Shown here in pieces: positions 1 through 9,830 of a DNA stretch of 64,000 bases. The first letter of the stretch is position 1. Each line of letters begins with the position of its first letter. The DNA is from Sclerodactyla briareus (Eukaryota; Echinodermata; Holothuroidea; Dendrochirotida; Sclerodactylidae). Location of the stretch: positions 218,751 to 282,750 of the forward strand of contig JAODTK010002076.1 of NCBI GenBank assembly GCA_026419785.1, given 5' to 3'. The notes under the pieces are model-generated. The model saw nothing but the letters and a program-made list of their open reading frames with translations, made no database searches and had not been told where the DNA came from. Position numbers and translations under genes: made by a program.

Positions 1-790
1 ACTAAATTTCAACCTGATAGTGATCGGACAACAATTCCGGACTTACAAGCAATTTCAGACTTTGACCTCTGTTGACCTCAGATGACCTTTGACCTGACCC
101 AAAAACAATGGGGGGTTCATGTACTCATCAAGGATGAGCCCATCCTAGTTTTATCCATCCAAGTTATCATGTTTACAAGCAAAATTGGGCCAAAATATCA
201 ATTTTTCACAAATTTTCCAGTTTGGACCGAAATTCGTCCCGACCTAAACCAAAAACAATTCCTGTAAGTCCCCATAAGAAAGCTCCACTAAATTTAATCT
301 TATCAGACCAGGCGTTCTGGACTTAATCGTGTCCAACAGATCACATAACTTTTGACCTCGATGATCATTGACCTGACCCCAAAACAATAGGGATCATGTC
401 CTCATTATGGGAACCCATACACCAAGTATGAGCTTCATCCCATCCAGTGGGGTCAAGTTATCGTGTGAACGAGCTAAAATTTGCCAAATCATCAATTTTT
501 CCCAATTTTTCGATTTTTTCCCCCAAATCTGACCCCAGGTCTGCACCAAAAACAAAAGGGTTCCTGTACTCCCCATAAGAAGCTGCATACCAAATTTCAA
601 CCTGATCAGATCGAGCATTCTGAACCTATCGGTAACAAGATTTTCAGACTTTAACCTCTCTTGACCTCAGATGAACTACATCCATCCAAGTGGGGTCAAG
701 TTATCGTGTTACAAGGCTATGCCTCACACACACACACACACACACACCACTTTCATGAATGCATAGATTCCTCTGACTCTCAAGGAATCA
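1..790 (+). repeat. Family A dispersed repeat, diverged copy with (CA)n and conserved 3' end
   Basis: The stretch has more than two diverged copies of the roughly 310-bp unit seen in the array at 32-35.6 kb: the TTTGACCTC / TGACCTCAGATGACC block, 'CAAAACAATAGGG', 'TGTACTCATCA', and the 'CTGTACTCCCCATAAGAAAGC' block. It ends with a CA run at about 725-748 and then the conserved tail 'GCATAGATTCCTCTGACT' followed by 'AAGGAATCAAAAA'. The same tail closes other copies at 35.7, 15.95 and 16.4 kb. The short open frames here are not conserved as protein. The left end lies outside the window. Confidence 0.85.
725..748. repeat. (CA)n microsatellite in the family A tail
   Basis: About eleven uninterrupted CA dinucleotides. 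The same position in other family A copies (about 35.62-35.68 kb and 9.77 kb) is also CA-rich, so this microsatellite belongs to the element's 3' region. Confidence 0.9.
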
Positions 791-1600
791 AAAAAGATCT
801 CACGAAGTTTATCGAGCTCGTGACCAGGTAAAACTGAAACAGTGAAAAGACGAAAACAAGGAAAAGTATTAGGCTACATATATTATCTTCAATCATAGAG
901 AATATTGCTGATAAGGTAAGCTCGACTTTGAGTTCACATTTAAAGGTGGCTAGTGTGGCAGATCTCAATGAAGTTTGGTAAACCATTCCATGTCTTAAAG
1001 CAATAGTTGTACAAAAGTAATTAGCCATGTTTCGAGTTGTGCCAGCTTATCGAGAACAGAGTATTGTTTTCTTGTGCGGGCACAATCATTGGGAGGGCAC
1101 ACAAAGGGTAATAACACGAGAAATCTGGAGGTAGACATTATTTAAATACTGGTATAATAGACAATCTTTAGATATATATACATTCGAAAAAAAAAAAGGG
1201 GGGTATTGAAAGCATGAACGTATTCCAAGGCGGCGCTCGGCTTCGAATTTGCCCGGCCTCGGCCTTGTTCTAGCCTCCAGGCCGCCATACAGTGTACGAA
1301 CTCGAGAAATTAGCCTGGCCTCAGCCTTGGTTTGGCGGGCCTCGACTACACCCCTGATTAAGATCAGTATGGAGAGCATTCGTGGACTAGCGACGGTGTC
1401 TGTAAGTCACAGTTTTGAAGATCCTGTTTTGAAGGACCGTAATGGCTTCAGTAAGTTGCGGAGGTCATGCCATAAATCTATACACCGTACGAGATCCTTG
1501 ACAAGAGAATTGTAAAGCTGAGTAATGCCAGACAGGGATGAGCGAAGCTCTGAGGCGAAAGAAGAAAGATGTCCCTCTCAATCGTCTATTAAACCCAATG
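791..1600. other. Gene-free stretch
   Basis: No recognisable coding similarity. The block at about 1225-1345 is rich in GGCCTCGGCC-type words and gives an arginine-rich frame on the minus strand (positions 1086-1379). That frame looks compositional and I do not call it a gene. Confidence 0.5.
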
Positions 1601-1609
1601 TTTTTACTC

Positions 1610-1950
1610 AAATTAGTGGCAGGGTGGAAAACGGTATTAGTTTTAGTAAGTGCCCAACATGCAATGACGAGTAAGGTCCCGTGTGTTCAAACCTTGGTGT
1701 CGACAATGATACCAATTCCCAACCCGATTCTTTCTTGTGTAAGAAAAGTGGCTGCACAAGTAAAGCGCACTGCAAGTCCGTGGGGAGGGGATGTTTTAAA
1801 TGGCGGGAGTCCGGGAGCAAGGAATTGTCTCACCCCTCCCTTGTTAATGTCTGGACTCTATTCGAGAAGGAAGGCGAGTCTTCTCCGGTGTTCATGGCCC
1901 GATCACACTGAATATCATGTGGAAATGTATAAATGTATATATATGTGGTG
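1610..1950 (+). repeat. tRNA-derived SINE, family 2
   Basis: The head at about 1640-1695 looks tRNA-like, with a B-box-like 'GTGTTCAAACCTTGG'. It is followed by a body containing 'GTGGCTGCACAAGTAAAGC' and 'GATGTTTTAAATGGCGG'. An inverted copy with the same order of blocks lies at about 46079-46385, which makes this a dispersed SINE. The overlapping frames at 1538-1951 are not conserved and are probably not genes. Confidence 0.65.
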
Positions 1951-2380
1951 AGAGAATGTCCTTAATTGGATGTATCACCAAGAAAGAAGAAGAAGAAGAA
2001 AAGAAAGTTAAACCAAGCAACTTGGTTTCAGAATCATACCAGAAAACGTTTAACCAAAGTCATACCAATGAACTTTGTTCCTGAATTAAACTGGAGGATA
2101 TTCACAAGGCAAAATATACCTACTGATGTCACTAGGTGTAAACAAGAGCCAAACCCTGTACAAAGTCATGAGACAGTCTTTCTTGACATTGCGATCAACT
2201 TTTTAGGTAGGTTCTTGTACCATTTTCTCCCAGTCGGCACTAGCAGTGAATAAATTCCATCACTATTTTTAACCTGTGCAAAAAACAAAAGCCACACGCA
2301 CGCTGAAATGCAAGTAATTGGACTGCAAACTCTTAGGATGAGCACTTCAGCATGTAAGAATAACATCACCATTAGGCCAC
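1951..2380. other. Gene-free stretch before the LINE relic
   Basis: Includes an AAG-rich purine run at about 1980-2007. The part near 2290-2380 may be an unrecognisable upstream piece of the LINE relic that follows. No gene could be supported. Confidence 0.4.
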
Positions 2381-2384
2381 TGTG

Positions 2385-4260
2385 TCAGTCTGAGTGCACG
2401 CCACTTTGGAAAGAGGCTAATGTGTGTCCTGTCTATAAGAAAAGTGATCGATCTCTTCCACTTACCGCCCGTTTCACTACCTCATATGCTGTAAACTTCT
2501 GGAACACATCAGTTCTAATCTGATGCAGCATTTTGAGTCTCACAAATTAAAATATAATAATATACTATAAACTCATTGCCTTATATAGCGCTTTTCCAAC
2601 GTCGTAGACGTTCTCCAAGGAACCGGTACGCTCTCCAACAATCCGGGAGTGTATAAGTTGCTGCCATTGTGGGCACAGATTGTACTCAAATTCCTCACAG
2701 GTTCCCCATTATCGCCTGGGTGGGGTGAGGCAATGGAGACAAAGTACCTTGCCCCATTGCCCAAGGGTACACCGGAAGAGTTGATCGGTCATTGGGAATT
2801 CGAACTCGCAACCTTTCGATCACCAGTCCTAAGCTCTACTAACTGAGCTAATCCGATCTCCTATCCTGTCTCCTAGCAACGTGCCTTTAGGAAGTCACTC
2901 AGCTTGTGATTGTGAAACCAAATTAGTTTCTGTGATTGAGGATTGGGCATCGTGTCGTGATCAGAATAAACAAATTGATGTTTTCATCTTGGACTTTGAG
3001 AAGGCTTTTGACACTGTCCCTCATGAACTTCTCAAGTCGAAGTTGTACTCTATGGGGGGTTCTAAGCAGATTCTTTGTTGGGTTGCTGATTTTCTACACA
3101 ATCGTAAGCAAGCTGTTGTTATTAACGGTGCAAAGTCCGGTCTTACTGACGTTATCTCTGGTCTTCATCTTCATCGTAATACTCCAATGCGCCCTTTAGG
3201 CATTTGATTTGACCCTTGGTGTCCCAGGGTCAATCTGGGCCCCGTTCTCTTTCTGGCCTACACAAATGATATCGTTAATGTGGCTCATCTGATGTGCGTT
3301 GTTTGCCGATGACTGTGTCTTGTATACCCAAACGATTATTGATAGTGCCGATGATTGTCACAAGTGACATTGATAACTTGGGGCAGTGGGCGACATATGT
3401 GGTATGAGATTTCAGCTGCAAGGTTTTACTATCATGTCTATATTTTTAGGAAACCTAAGCCTATAAATTTCAATTATTCTTAAGATTCCGAACGTGACCC
3501 TAGTGACGTATCAAATACCATCTGCGTCAACATCACTCATGATCTCAACTGGGGCAAGTACATTCAGGGATCTGTAATAAGGGGAGCAGGATTCTTGGCA
3601 TTCTCCATAGAAATGTCCCAGAGAAGTCAGGCTGGCTGCCTATAAAGGGTTGCCCATCCAGTTTTGGAATATGCCAGTGCTGTCTGGGACCCCCCACCAG
3701 ATCCTTTCTAAAGTATAGCTTGAAGCATCCAGAAAATCAGCCAGATTCATTGCTTCAGAAATACGTATGAACCAGGTGACTTCTTTGTTAGAGAATCTTG
3801 ACCTTAAACCTCTGGCTGATCGTAGGAGACATAACAGGATCATTCTATTTGCTAAGGGCATCTATGGGCAGGCTGGCATCCCCGTAGCTGGTCTTCATCA
3901 TCCCATCCGGAGAACCCGTCATATCATATGCATGATTTGCACTTTTCAGCTGGCTTCTAGGACAGATTGTTATAAGTACAGTTTTTTGCTTGCACTAGAG
4001 ATGGAATGGTCTTCCTGCAATGTAATCTATACTGCTACCACCCATTATTTCTGATCCTGTCAAGTACTTAAAAATGGTCACGTTAAAATTAAAGTATAAC
4101 TTGACAACTCGGCGCTCGCGTGGTGAGATAAGTTCTTGTGGATTTTTCATCACCCGTAAGAGAAAGCGTAACGGCGAACGGATATTTTCACCCAGCAGCG
4201 AACCCAGATACCCAACTTGGTACGTGGATGTTCTGGTAGAGGTCAATCTGACTGGATACT
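2385..4260 (+). pseudogene. Non-LTR retrotransposon (Jockey superfamily, CR1/L2/Rex-like) reverse transcriptase relic
   Basis: Several reverse-transcriptase blocks occur in order on the plus strand but in changing frames. At about 2400-2560 is W-K-x-A-N-V-C-P-V-Y-K-K-S-D-R-S, followed in a shifted frame by NYRPVSLTS-like and KLLEHI-like words. At 2881-3170 is the A motif region (FEKAFDTVPHELLKSKL, then WVADFLHNRKQAVVINGA). At about 3235-3330 is GPVLFLAYTNDI, followed by the catalytic FADD box (LFADDCVLY). At about 3760-3870 a stretch with LADRRRHNRIILF resembles the C-terminal region of these proteins. Frameshifts and stops separate the blocks, and a SINE interrupts it at 2575-2866. It is a dead or badly sequenced copy. 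The clade is inferred from motif wording only. Confidence 0.85.
2575..2866 (-). repeat. tRNA-derived SINE, family 1, inserted in the LINE relic
   Basis: Read on the minus strand, the head has a pol III A box (TTAGCTCAGTTAGTAGAGC) and B box (GGTTGCGAGTTCGAATTCC) near 2800-2866. The body ends in a tail with 'AAAAGCGCTATATAAGGCA' near 2575-2600. Reverse-transcriptase coding blocks resume on each side, so the SINE landed in the LINE. The long body and the AGCGCTATATAA tail exclude a functional tRNA gene. Confidence 0.85.
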
Positions 4261-4980
4261 CACCGAGCTCAAGTGCTACAGGTTGAGTGTCATAATGGTT
4301 GTTACTTTCATTAAATGCATAGTGCCCGGAAGTGACGTACTGTACACATACATTGTTTTACATGTTGCACAGTGTCAGAGTTACTATCACAATGAGGTTA
4401 GGGTCATGGTTCGTTAATTTCATATAGGCTGCATAGGCCCTAGGGGCCTAGGCCTACCTGCGTCATGCTCCTTTTATGCCTCAGGTTCACGGCGACTAGA
4501 ATAGTGGTCCGTCGACTCGTACAGTATTCTAGTTTTATACACGAAGTCAATGTGTAGCTGCTGCTACAAGTGCTAGCCACTGGTAATGCACCTAACGTTA
4601 AGTAATATGCCTAACACAAATAATACTTAGCCTAGCCTAGCCTAATCAATTTTGTAACGGATGATAGGCTAATACCAATCGTGGCGTGAAACTGAAACGA
4701 ACCAGGCACTATAATTTCAATCTGATCAGTCGATTTCGACCAGAAAAATTTATTGATTCCATACTTACAACTGATTTCGCGATGCTGTTACAGGAATGAT
4801 TCACAGAGGCCCAAGCCACCTAACCTCGGGGTGATATTCACAATTTTTCTGATTTGCAAAACATCGGCCCGGACCGTACGTTACGTAGGTCTATGTGTAC
4901 TAGACTAGCAAGAACGATATGTCGGCTGGCAGGGCCGCAAGCTAGACCATTTAAATAGAGGGCGTGTGACACCCCGAACT
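4261..4980. other. Gene-free stretch
   Basis: No coding similarity seen. A small palindromic cluster of GGCC/CCTAGG words lies at about 4433-4456, and a triplicated 'TAGCC' at about 4628-4643. Confidence 0.45.
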
Positions 4981-5019
4981 TTTTTCAATTCCGAGATTGT
5001 GGAATAACTTTAACTTAGC

Positions 5020-6510
5020 GCTGTTCACCACTTGTGCCGATCCGATACATCGATACGATCACGATAAATTTATCGGATGGAGTGTTTCACACTTGTGCGA
5101 TAAAATATCGTACGATATATTTAAATCGGACGTCCTCGGCGCCTAACATAAACGGAGAAAGTGGTGGGATTGTATTTGAGCAAAAGCATAGTTCACACCC
5201 TTTTTGTCCACTCTTCAGCTTGGGGAAGCATGGTCTGCAGAAATTTTTGAGTACCCTCAAGAATTGTAATTTCTAGCAATTCGAATGCTTGTGCCTTTCT
5301 CGGTACTCGTAGGAGGCGTGAATAGTGTTTTATATGACCCATTTTAAAGCAACAACAGTTTACGACAGCCTTGTCTTGGAGACATGACGCGCAATGGGCA
5401 CCTGATAAATTGTTTTCTGGACATACTGAAACTTCATTCCATACATAAATATTTTCTTACGATTCATTCTGACCAAACCAATCAATCAGGGAGTGTGCAT
5501 GCCTGGAAGGCACTTTAGCTGCTCCACCCGTGCTTACGGCGAGTGATTTATTCAGAAAGCATTCAGTCTGCCGCCTCAGTTTAACAGTGATATTCCGCCT
5601 CCCTAGAATATGGGAAGCTGGAAGCAAATTGAGCTGAAAAATTGGAGCTTTGGTAAGTCTGCTCAGAACAAGCATGTAAACATAATATGTACGGCTCCAC
5701 CTGTGTACCACTTCTACTTTCCTCCTACCTACCAGACATCATTAACTTGCGTAGATCGACATTAAAAATGCCCCCTCCCCTCTATCGCTTATTTCCGTGC
5801 CTTCTTCGTTTCTTTTCCTCCCCGCCTCATTTCTTCACATGGGGTTAGGGTGAAGTTCCGTCAAGACGTCAGGCTGTGATCGACCTTCTCTGGAAACTCC
5901 CCTCCTCTCCTGCCCTCCCCGAAGGACCCAAACCGCCCATCCACTCACTAACCACCGCATATCTCCTGCATTTGCATGCCACAGTTACTTAGTAGTCGCC
6001 GACGCAACATTGAACCCTCCCCATTACCTCACTGGTCACGCTACTATTTGTCCCATTGGGAGTGCAAGCATTGATTCGAACACAATAATCGTTTCGTAGG
6101 TCCCATGCCTGGCGGCAAATAGAGCCAAGCAGCTCAATCAGAGCCAAGTCTTCCCCAATACTCACTAACACAATACAACATTCATCAAAACCCCTATTTT
6201 AAATCACTAAAACCCACTTTCATCCCGCCAACTTCCCCCAATAAGCCTGTTTGGCGTTTTCATACTCTATGCCGAATTGCGCAAGTTTATCCCTCCATTG
6301 CGCAATTTATCGCACTCCGATAATTTTATCGTAGCGATAAAGTTAAAATATTTCAACTCACGTCCGATAAATTTATCGTATCGTATCGTATCGTATCGTA
6401 TCGTATCGTATCGCACAGGTGGTGAACACTCCTATTGACAATAAACACTTTTTAACTCGAACTCGTCCGTAAATTTATCGGTATCTTATCGTACGTATCG
6501 TATCGTATCG
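5020..6510. mobile_element. Non-autonomous DNA element with CGATA-containing terminal inverted repeats
   Basis: The left end (5022-5085) reads GTTCACCACTTGTGC, then CGATA-type words, then GATAAATTTATCGGA. The right end (6361-6428), reverse-complemented, reads GTTCACCACCTGTGCGATA, then CGATA repeats, then ATAAATTTATCGGACG, so the two ends are inverted copies about 65 bp long. Each end has a second diverged copy of the same motif (5086-5135 and about 6465-6510). No transposase frame is visible inside, so this looks like a non-autonomous element. I found no clear target-site duplication, so the exact ends and superfamily are open. Confidence 0.65.
6371..6413. repeat. (TATCG)n pentanucleotide repeat within a TIR
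   Basis: About eight tandem TATCG units form part of the right inverted end of the element at 5020-6510. A shorter run occurs at about 6496-6509. The left end has only broken CGATA units. Confidence 0.9.
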
Positions 6511-7815
6511 CCAAGCTTGAAAGCCCTTTAGCAACTCCTTGCCTTGAACTTGGGCGACAGGCGCGTTTCCAGGAGGGAGCTCGCAGCGCGTTCCAAGAGA
6601 TTTGTCTTGGGGAGAGGGGGGGGTTGAGGACGGGGAAGGGTGGTTGAGGACGGGGGGGGGGGGGTTGAGGTCGGGGGGGGTTAGGGTCGGAACCAAGAGA
6701 ATGCGGCGCCCTCATGAATAGCCTCCCACTTCTATTTGTAAATAAGTACTTTACGGGCCCCCCGGACACATGCTGCTGGGCAATATTTTGCTAAGTAACC
6801 AGCTGCAAAAACCTTACTGAACTGCAAAAAAATCAGTTTTTATGTTTAAAAAATTATTTGTTTTTTTAAGTTTTTCTATTTTTTTAACCCCCCCCCCCCT
6901 GTCACTTATTAACGGCTCACAGGAAGGATGTTGGTTTCCAGCTCCACCCGCACGCACGTAAATTGTTACAGGGCATTGGGTTTTTGGTATTCAGTTCGTA
7001 ATCACTTGCTGACATATATTCTTTATAATATTTTGTATAAGCCATAGATGCCTGGTTGCTAGAATTAATCTGCGTAATTCCTGAAGAGTGAAAACTTTCC
7101 ACGTTTCTTCCTTATACTACGTTGCACATCCCGATATTCACACTTAATGCCGGCAAGAGCCAGTTTTCCGGCGATCTAGGAGGTAAGAAGCTAAATTTTA
7201 GGCTGCCACACGGTATCAGCGTTCCGTCCGTCACTCAACGTCAAATCTATTCCGTACGGCTGACGAATGCGCCATAGACTCCGCCCTGTCCGAAGCAGAT
7301 CCGTCTTTCCTTCCGTCATGCTACTGGAGATAAATCTACAATAAAAATCTTTGGGATGGTTAAATCTGTATTTTTTATGGCATTTATCGCACCAGTGGGC
7401 CAAAGTAGGTCGAATTATATCAAATTCGAATATTTTCGGCGGAAGAAATGCATGTCCAACAATTTCTATTCTGGGCAATCGAGAGTGGTAAGGTGAGTAT
7501 ATAGTTTGATTGCTGGATGATTGATTACACAAGATTCGGTTTTCGCACAACCACGACTAGCCACAACTATTCGAAATGGCGGACTCCGGCAGTGATGACG
7601 ACATCGCAGTTGTAACCCTCGGGGGGGTTGTCCCAGGCGCAACGGGGGGTCGTGGGTCCACGAAATCAACCAGAAAAAAGGACCCTCTCAGACTAACACA
7701 GACAATCAGTCAGTGAACTGTACCCTAGACGGTTCTTCCCATCGTAGCGTCATTCCTAACCATACACTATTTCTTAGAGATTCCGCTGCCAAGAGGAGAC
7801 CTCCCATTTTTGGTT
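6511..7815. other. Gene-free stretch with G-rich runs
   Basis: About 6608-6690 is a G-rich imperfect repeat of 'GGTTGAGGACGGGG'. A C run sits at about 6889-6898. The block at 7200-7320 has several GTTCCGTCCGTC/CCGTC words, like block 8820-9085, which could be decayed transposon ends. No gene could be supported. Confidence 0.45.
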
Positions 7816-7821
7816 AGAGGT

Positions 7822-8402
7822 TTGTCGCGTCCCGGAAATTTGCTTGAACAAACTGTCCTGGACAATGTGTGCATTTACGGGCCAGCTGATTAAGAAAAAT
7901 CGAGAAAATCAGTCCATTGGCAAAAATGTTGTCTTTTTCATTTTTGTTTCCGTTTAAAAAGTTGTCACAATTTTCAAAATTGTTTTTTTTTTTTTTTTTC
8001 CCCACGCTACCGCCTTATATAATGCCAAACACTGGCGAAGTCATTCTGTTATAAACAATCAGAGAGAAGTAAACTAAACTCGAGCCATTGTGTTATGTGC
8101 ATGCCAGTTGATTCCAGCATTGGTGGGCGCAACATGAATCGTGACCCAAACCGAGTTCTCCTTGTGGCTTTCCATATGTTCACCGCACTTATGATGAATG
8201 GTTAAAATGGAAAAAAGTATATTTGGCCGATACGTTCAGAAAACCAGCGCGTGAGCGCGAATCTTTTTCCCATTTTAGCCTCCTCAATATAAAATTTAGG
8301 TAATCTGGTGAGAAATATGTGGTTTGCCTTTGTGTTATGGGCCGTACTTACTTTCCTTGCTACCATCATTTCATTTAATAATTTCAGGAGATGCGTGTCT
8401 GG
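7822..8402 (+). repeat. Dispersed repeat, copy 1 of 2 in the window
   Basis: Aligned by eye with 62697-63404 in the same orientation. Shared landmarks in order: ATTTGCTTGAACA, TTATAAACAAT, a TTATGTGC..GCCAGT block, TTCCAGCATTGGTGGG, 'TTCTCCTTGTGGC', 'GAAAAAAGTATATTTG', a GCGCG..GCGAAT block, GCCTCCT..ATA, and GGAGATGCGTG. No coding capacity. The element type is unknown. Confidence 0.7.
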
Positions 8403-9544
8403 ATCTTGGGGGAGATGACTCACATAGGCCCCCCCCAATATCAAAAATTGGGGGTGTATACCCCGACCCCCCCCCCCCCTACCACCGTTGCCTTCATGTG
8501 AGATAGGATATTATGAATATCTAATTGAATATTCCTGATATGCTACCACCCCCCTCTACCACACTCCTTTCCTTCCCTTCCCCAGCAGCCCTACACTACT
8601 CCTCAATCTCATCTCACCCCCACGGAAGCATCCAGTTCACTTTCATGTAGCCCTTTCAAATTAGTTTCACTACGGGGTCCCAAGTGACACTGCACCTGGA
8701 ACAAGCAACATATACTTGCAGTAAAGAGCAATGAGAATAGTGTACCCCTTTCTCCCCCAGCCTAGCCGATGGGCTTTCTTCTGTGCTCAATTTTTTTCTC
8801 AGAACTTAGCATGAAAACATGGCGAGCTCCAAACTTGACGGATCGATCCGTCGTCAATTCTGCTATTCTGACGTACATGGACTTGGGAGCAATCCGGATG
8901 GTTGCGTACGCCTGCGTCAACTTTCTGACGTATTGTGAACGTGGACGGAACGGACGCCTCAGTGTGGGACAGCGCTTTATTACGTGGCGAAGTGATCGGA
9001 ATTTCGTGACGGAACGGATCGTATCCAGTGTGGACAGGCGTTTGGTGGAACGCTACGAGTCAACCAGTGTTTGGCGCTATCCGCTTAGATAGTCAATTGA
9101 AGTCCACTTCGCCCCCCCCCCCCCCCCTTTTTTGCAAACGAGAAGAGAACGGATCAGAAACGAGGGAAGAGAGGGGAAGAGAGAGAGGAGGAGAGAGGGG
9201 AGAGAGAGAGAGGGGGGGGGGGGGAGTCCACCTCCATACAATGCAGTAACACTTTTATTTTCTGCACAATGATCCCCCACAACAAGGGAGGCAATGGTGG
9301 CAATATTTACTTCTTGATCTATCTAGTTCCATTGTTCCCTGTGTCGATTTTTTCTGATTCTATTACATCCCCCACTGTCTCATGGAGCTCAGCGGGAGGC
9401 ACTTGGCAGCATTGACCTGCCGCTTTTTTTCAATCACCGGCCACCTGCTGGTAAGAAACCGCCTGGTCCTGATTTCTCATTGAGGTACCTGCAGCTCAGG
9501 CGATTCCTTGACTGATTTTTTGTGACGTATGACCAGACACAAGA
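8403..9544. other. Gene-free stretch rich in homopolymers and simple purine runs
   Basis: C runs at about 8465-8478 and 9110-9126. A GA-rich run at about 9130-9225 ends in a G run. The 107-codon frame at 8769-9092 is rich in repeated GGAACGGA/GACGGAACG words and resembles no family I know, so it is probably decayed repeat. No gene could be supported. Confidence 0.5.
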
Positions 9545-9830
9545 AAATGGATAATAACTAGGTTAATTCCATTATGGACCACAACTTTGGGAGTTACTGA
9601 CTTTGACCTCTAGAAGTCTGGTGACCTAAGATACGTTTGACCTGACCGGGCCCAACAACATATGGTTCATGTACTACTCATTGGGAACACCCATACCAAG
9701 TATTAGCTTTGATCAATCCAAATGGGGTCGAGTTATTGTGTTTACAAGCCAGGCATCACACACATACATACACAATACACAGGAACTCATAGCTTCCTTA
9801 CTTTCGTCAAGTCGACTCAGGAATAACTAG
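9545..9830 (+). repeat. Family A copy, left side of a nested insertion
   Basis: Contains the degraded TTTGACCTC / GGTGACCTAAGATACGTTTGACCTGACC block, the ATTGGGAACACCCATACCAAG block, 'GGGGTCGAGTTATTGTGTTTACAAGCC', a CA-rich stretch, and the tail 'CATAGCTTCCTTACTTTCGTCAAGT'. It is then interrupted at about 9831 by the family B element. Confidence 0.75.

Noticed and set aside
8769-9092. 107-codon frame as a gene
   Set aside because: No recognisable family; made of recurring GGAACGGA-like words and flanked by homopolymers.
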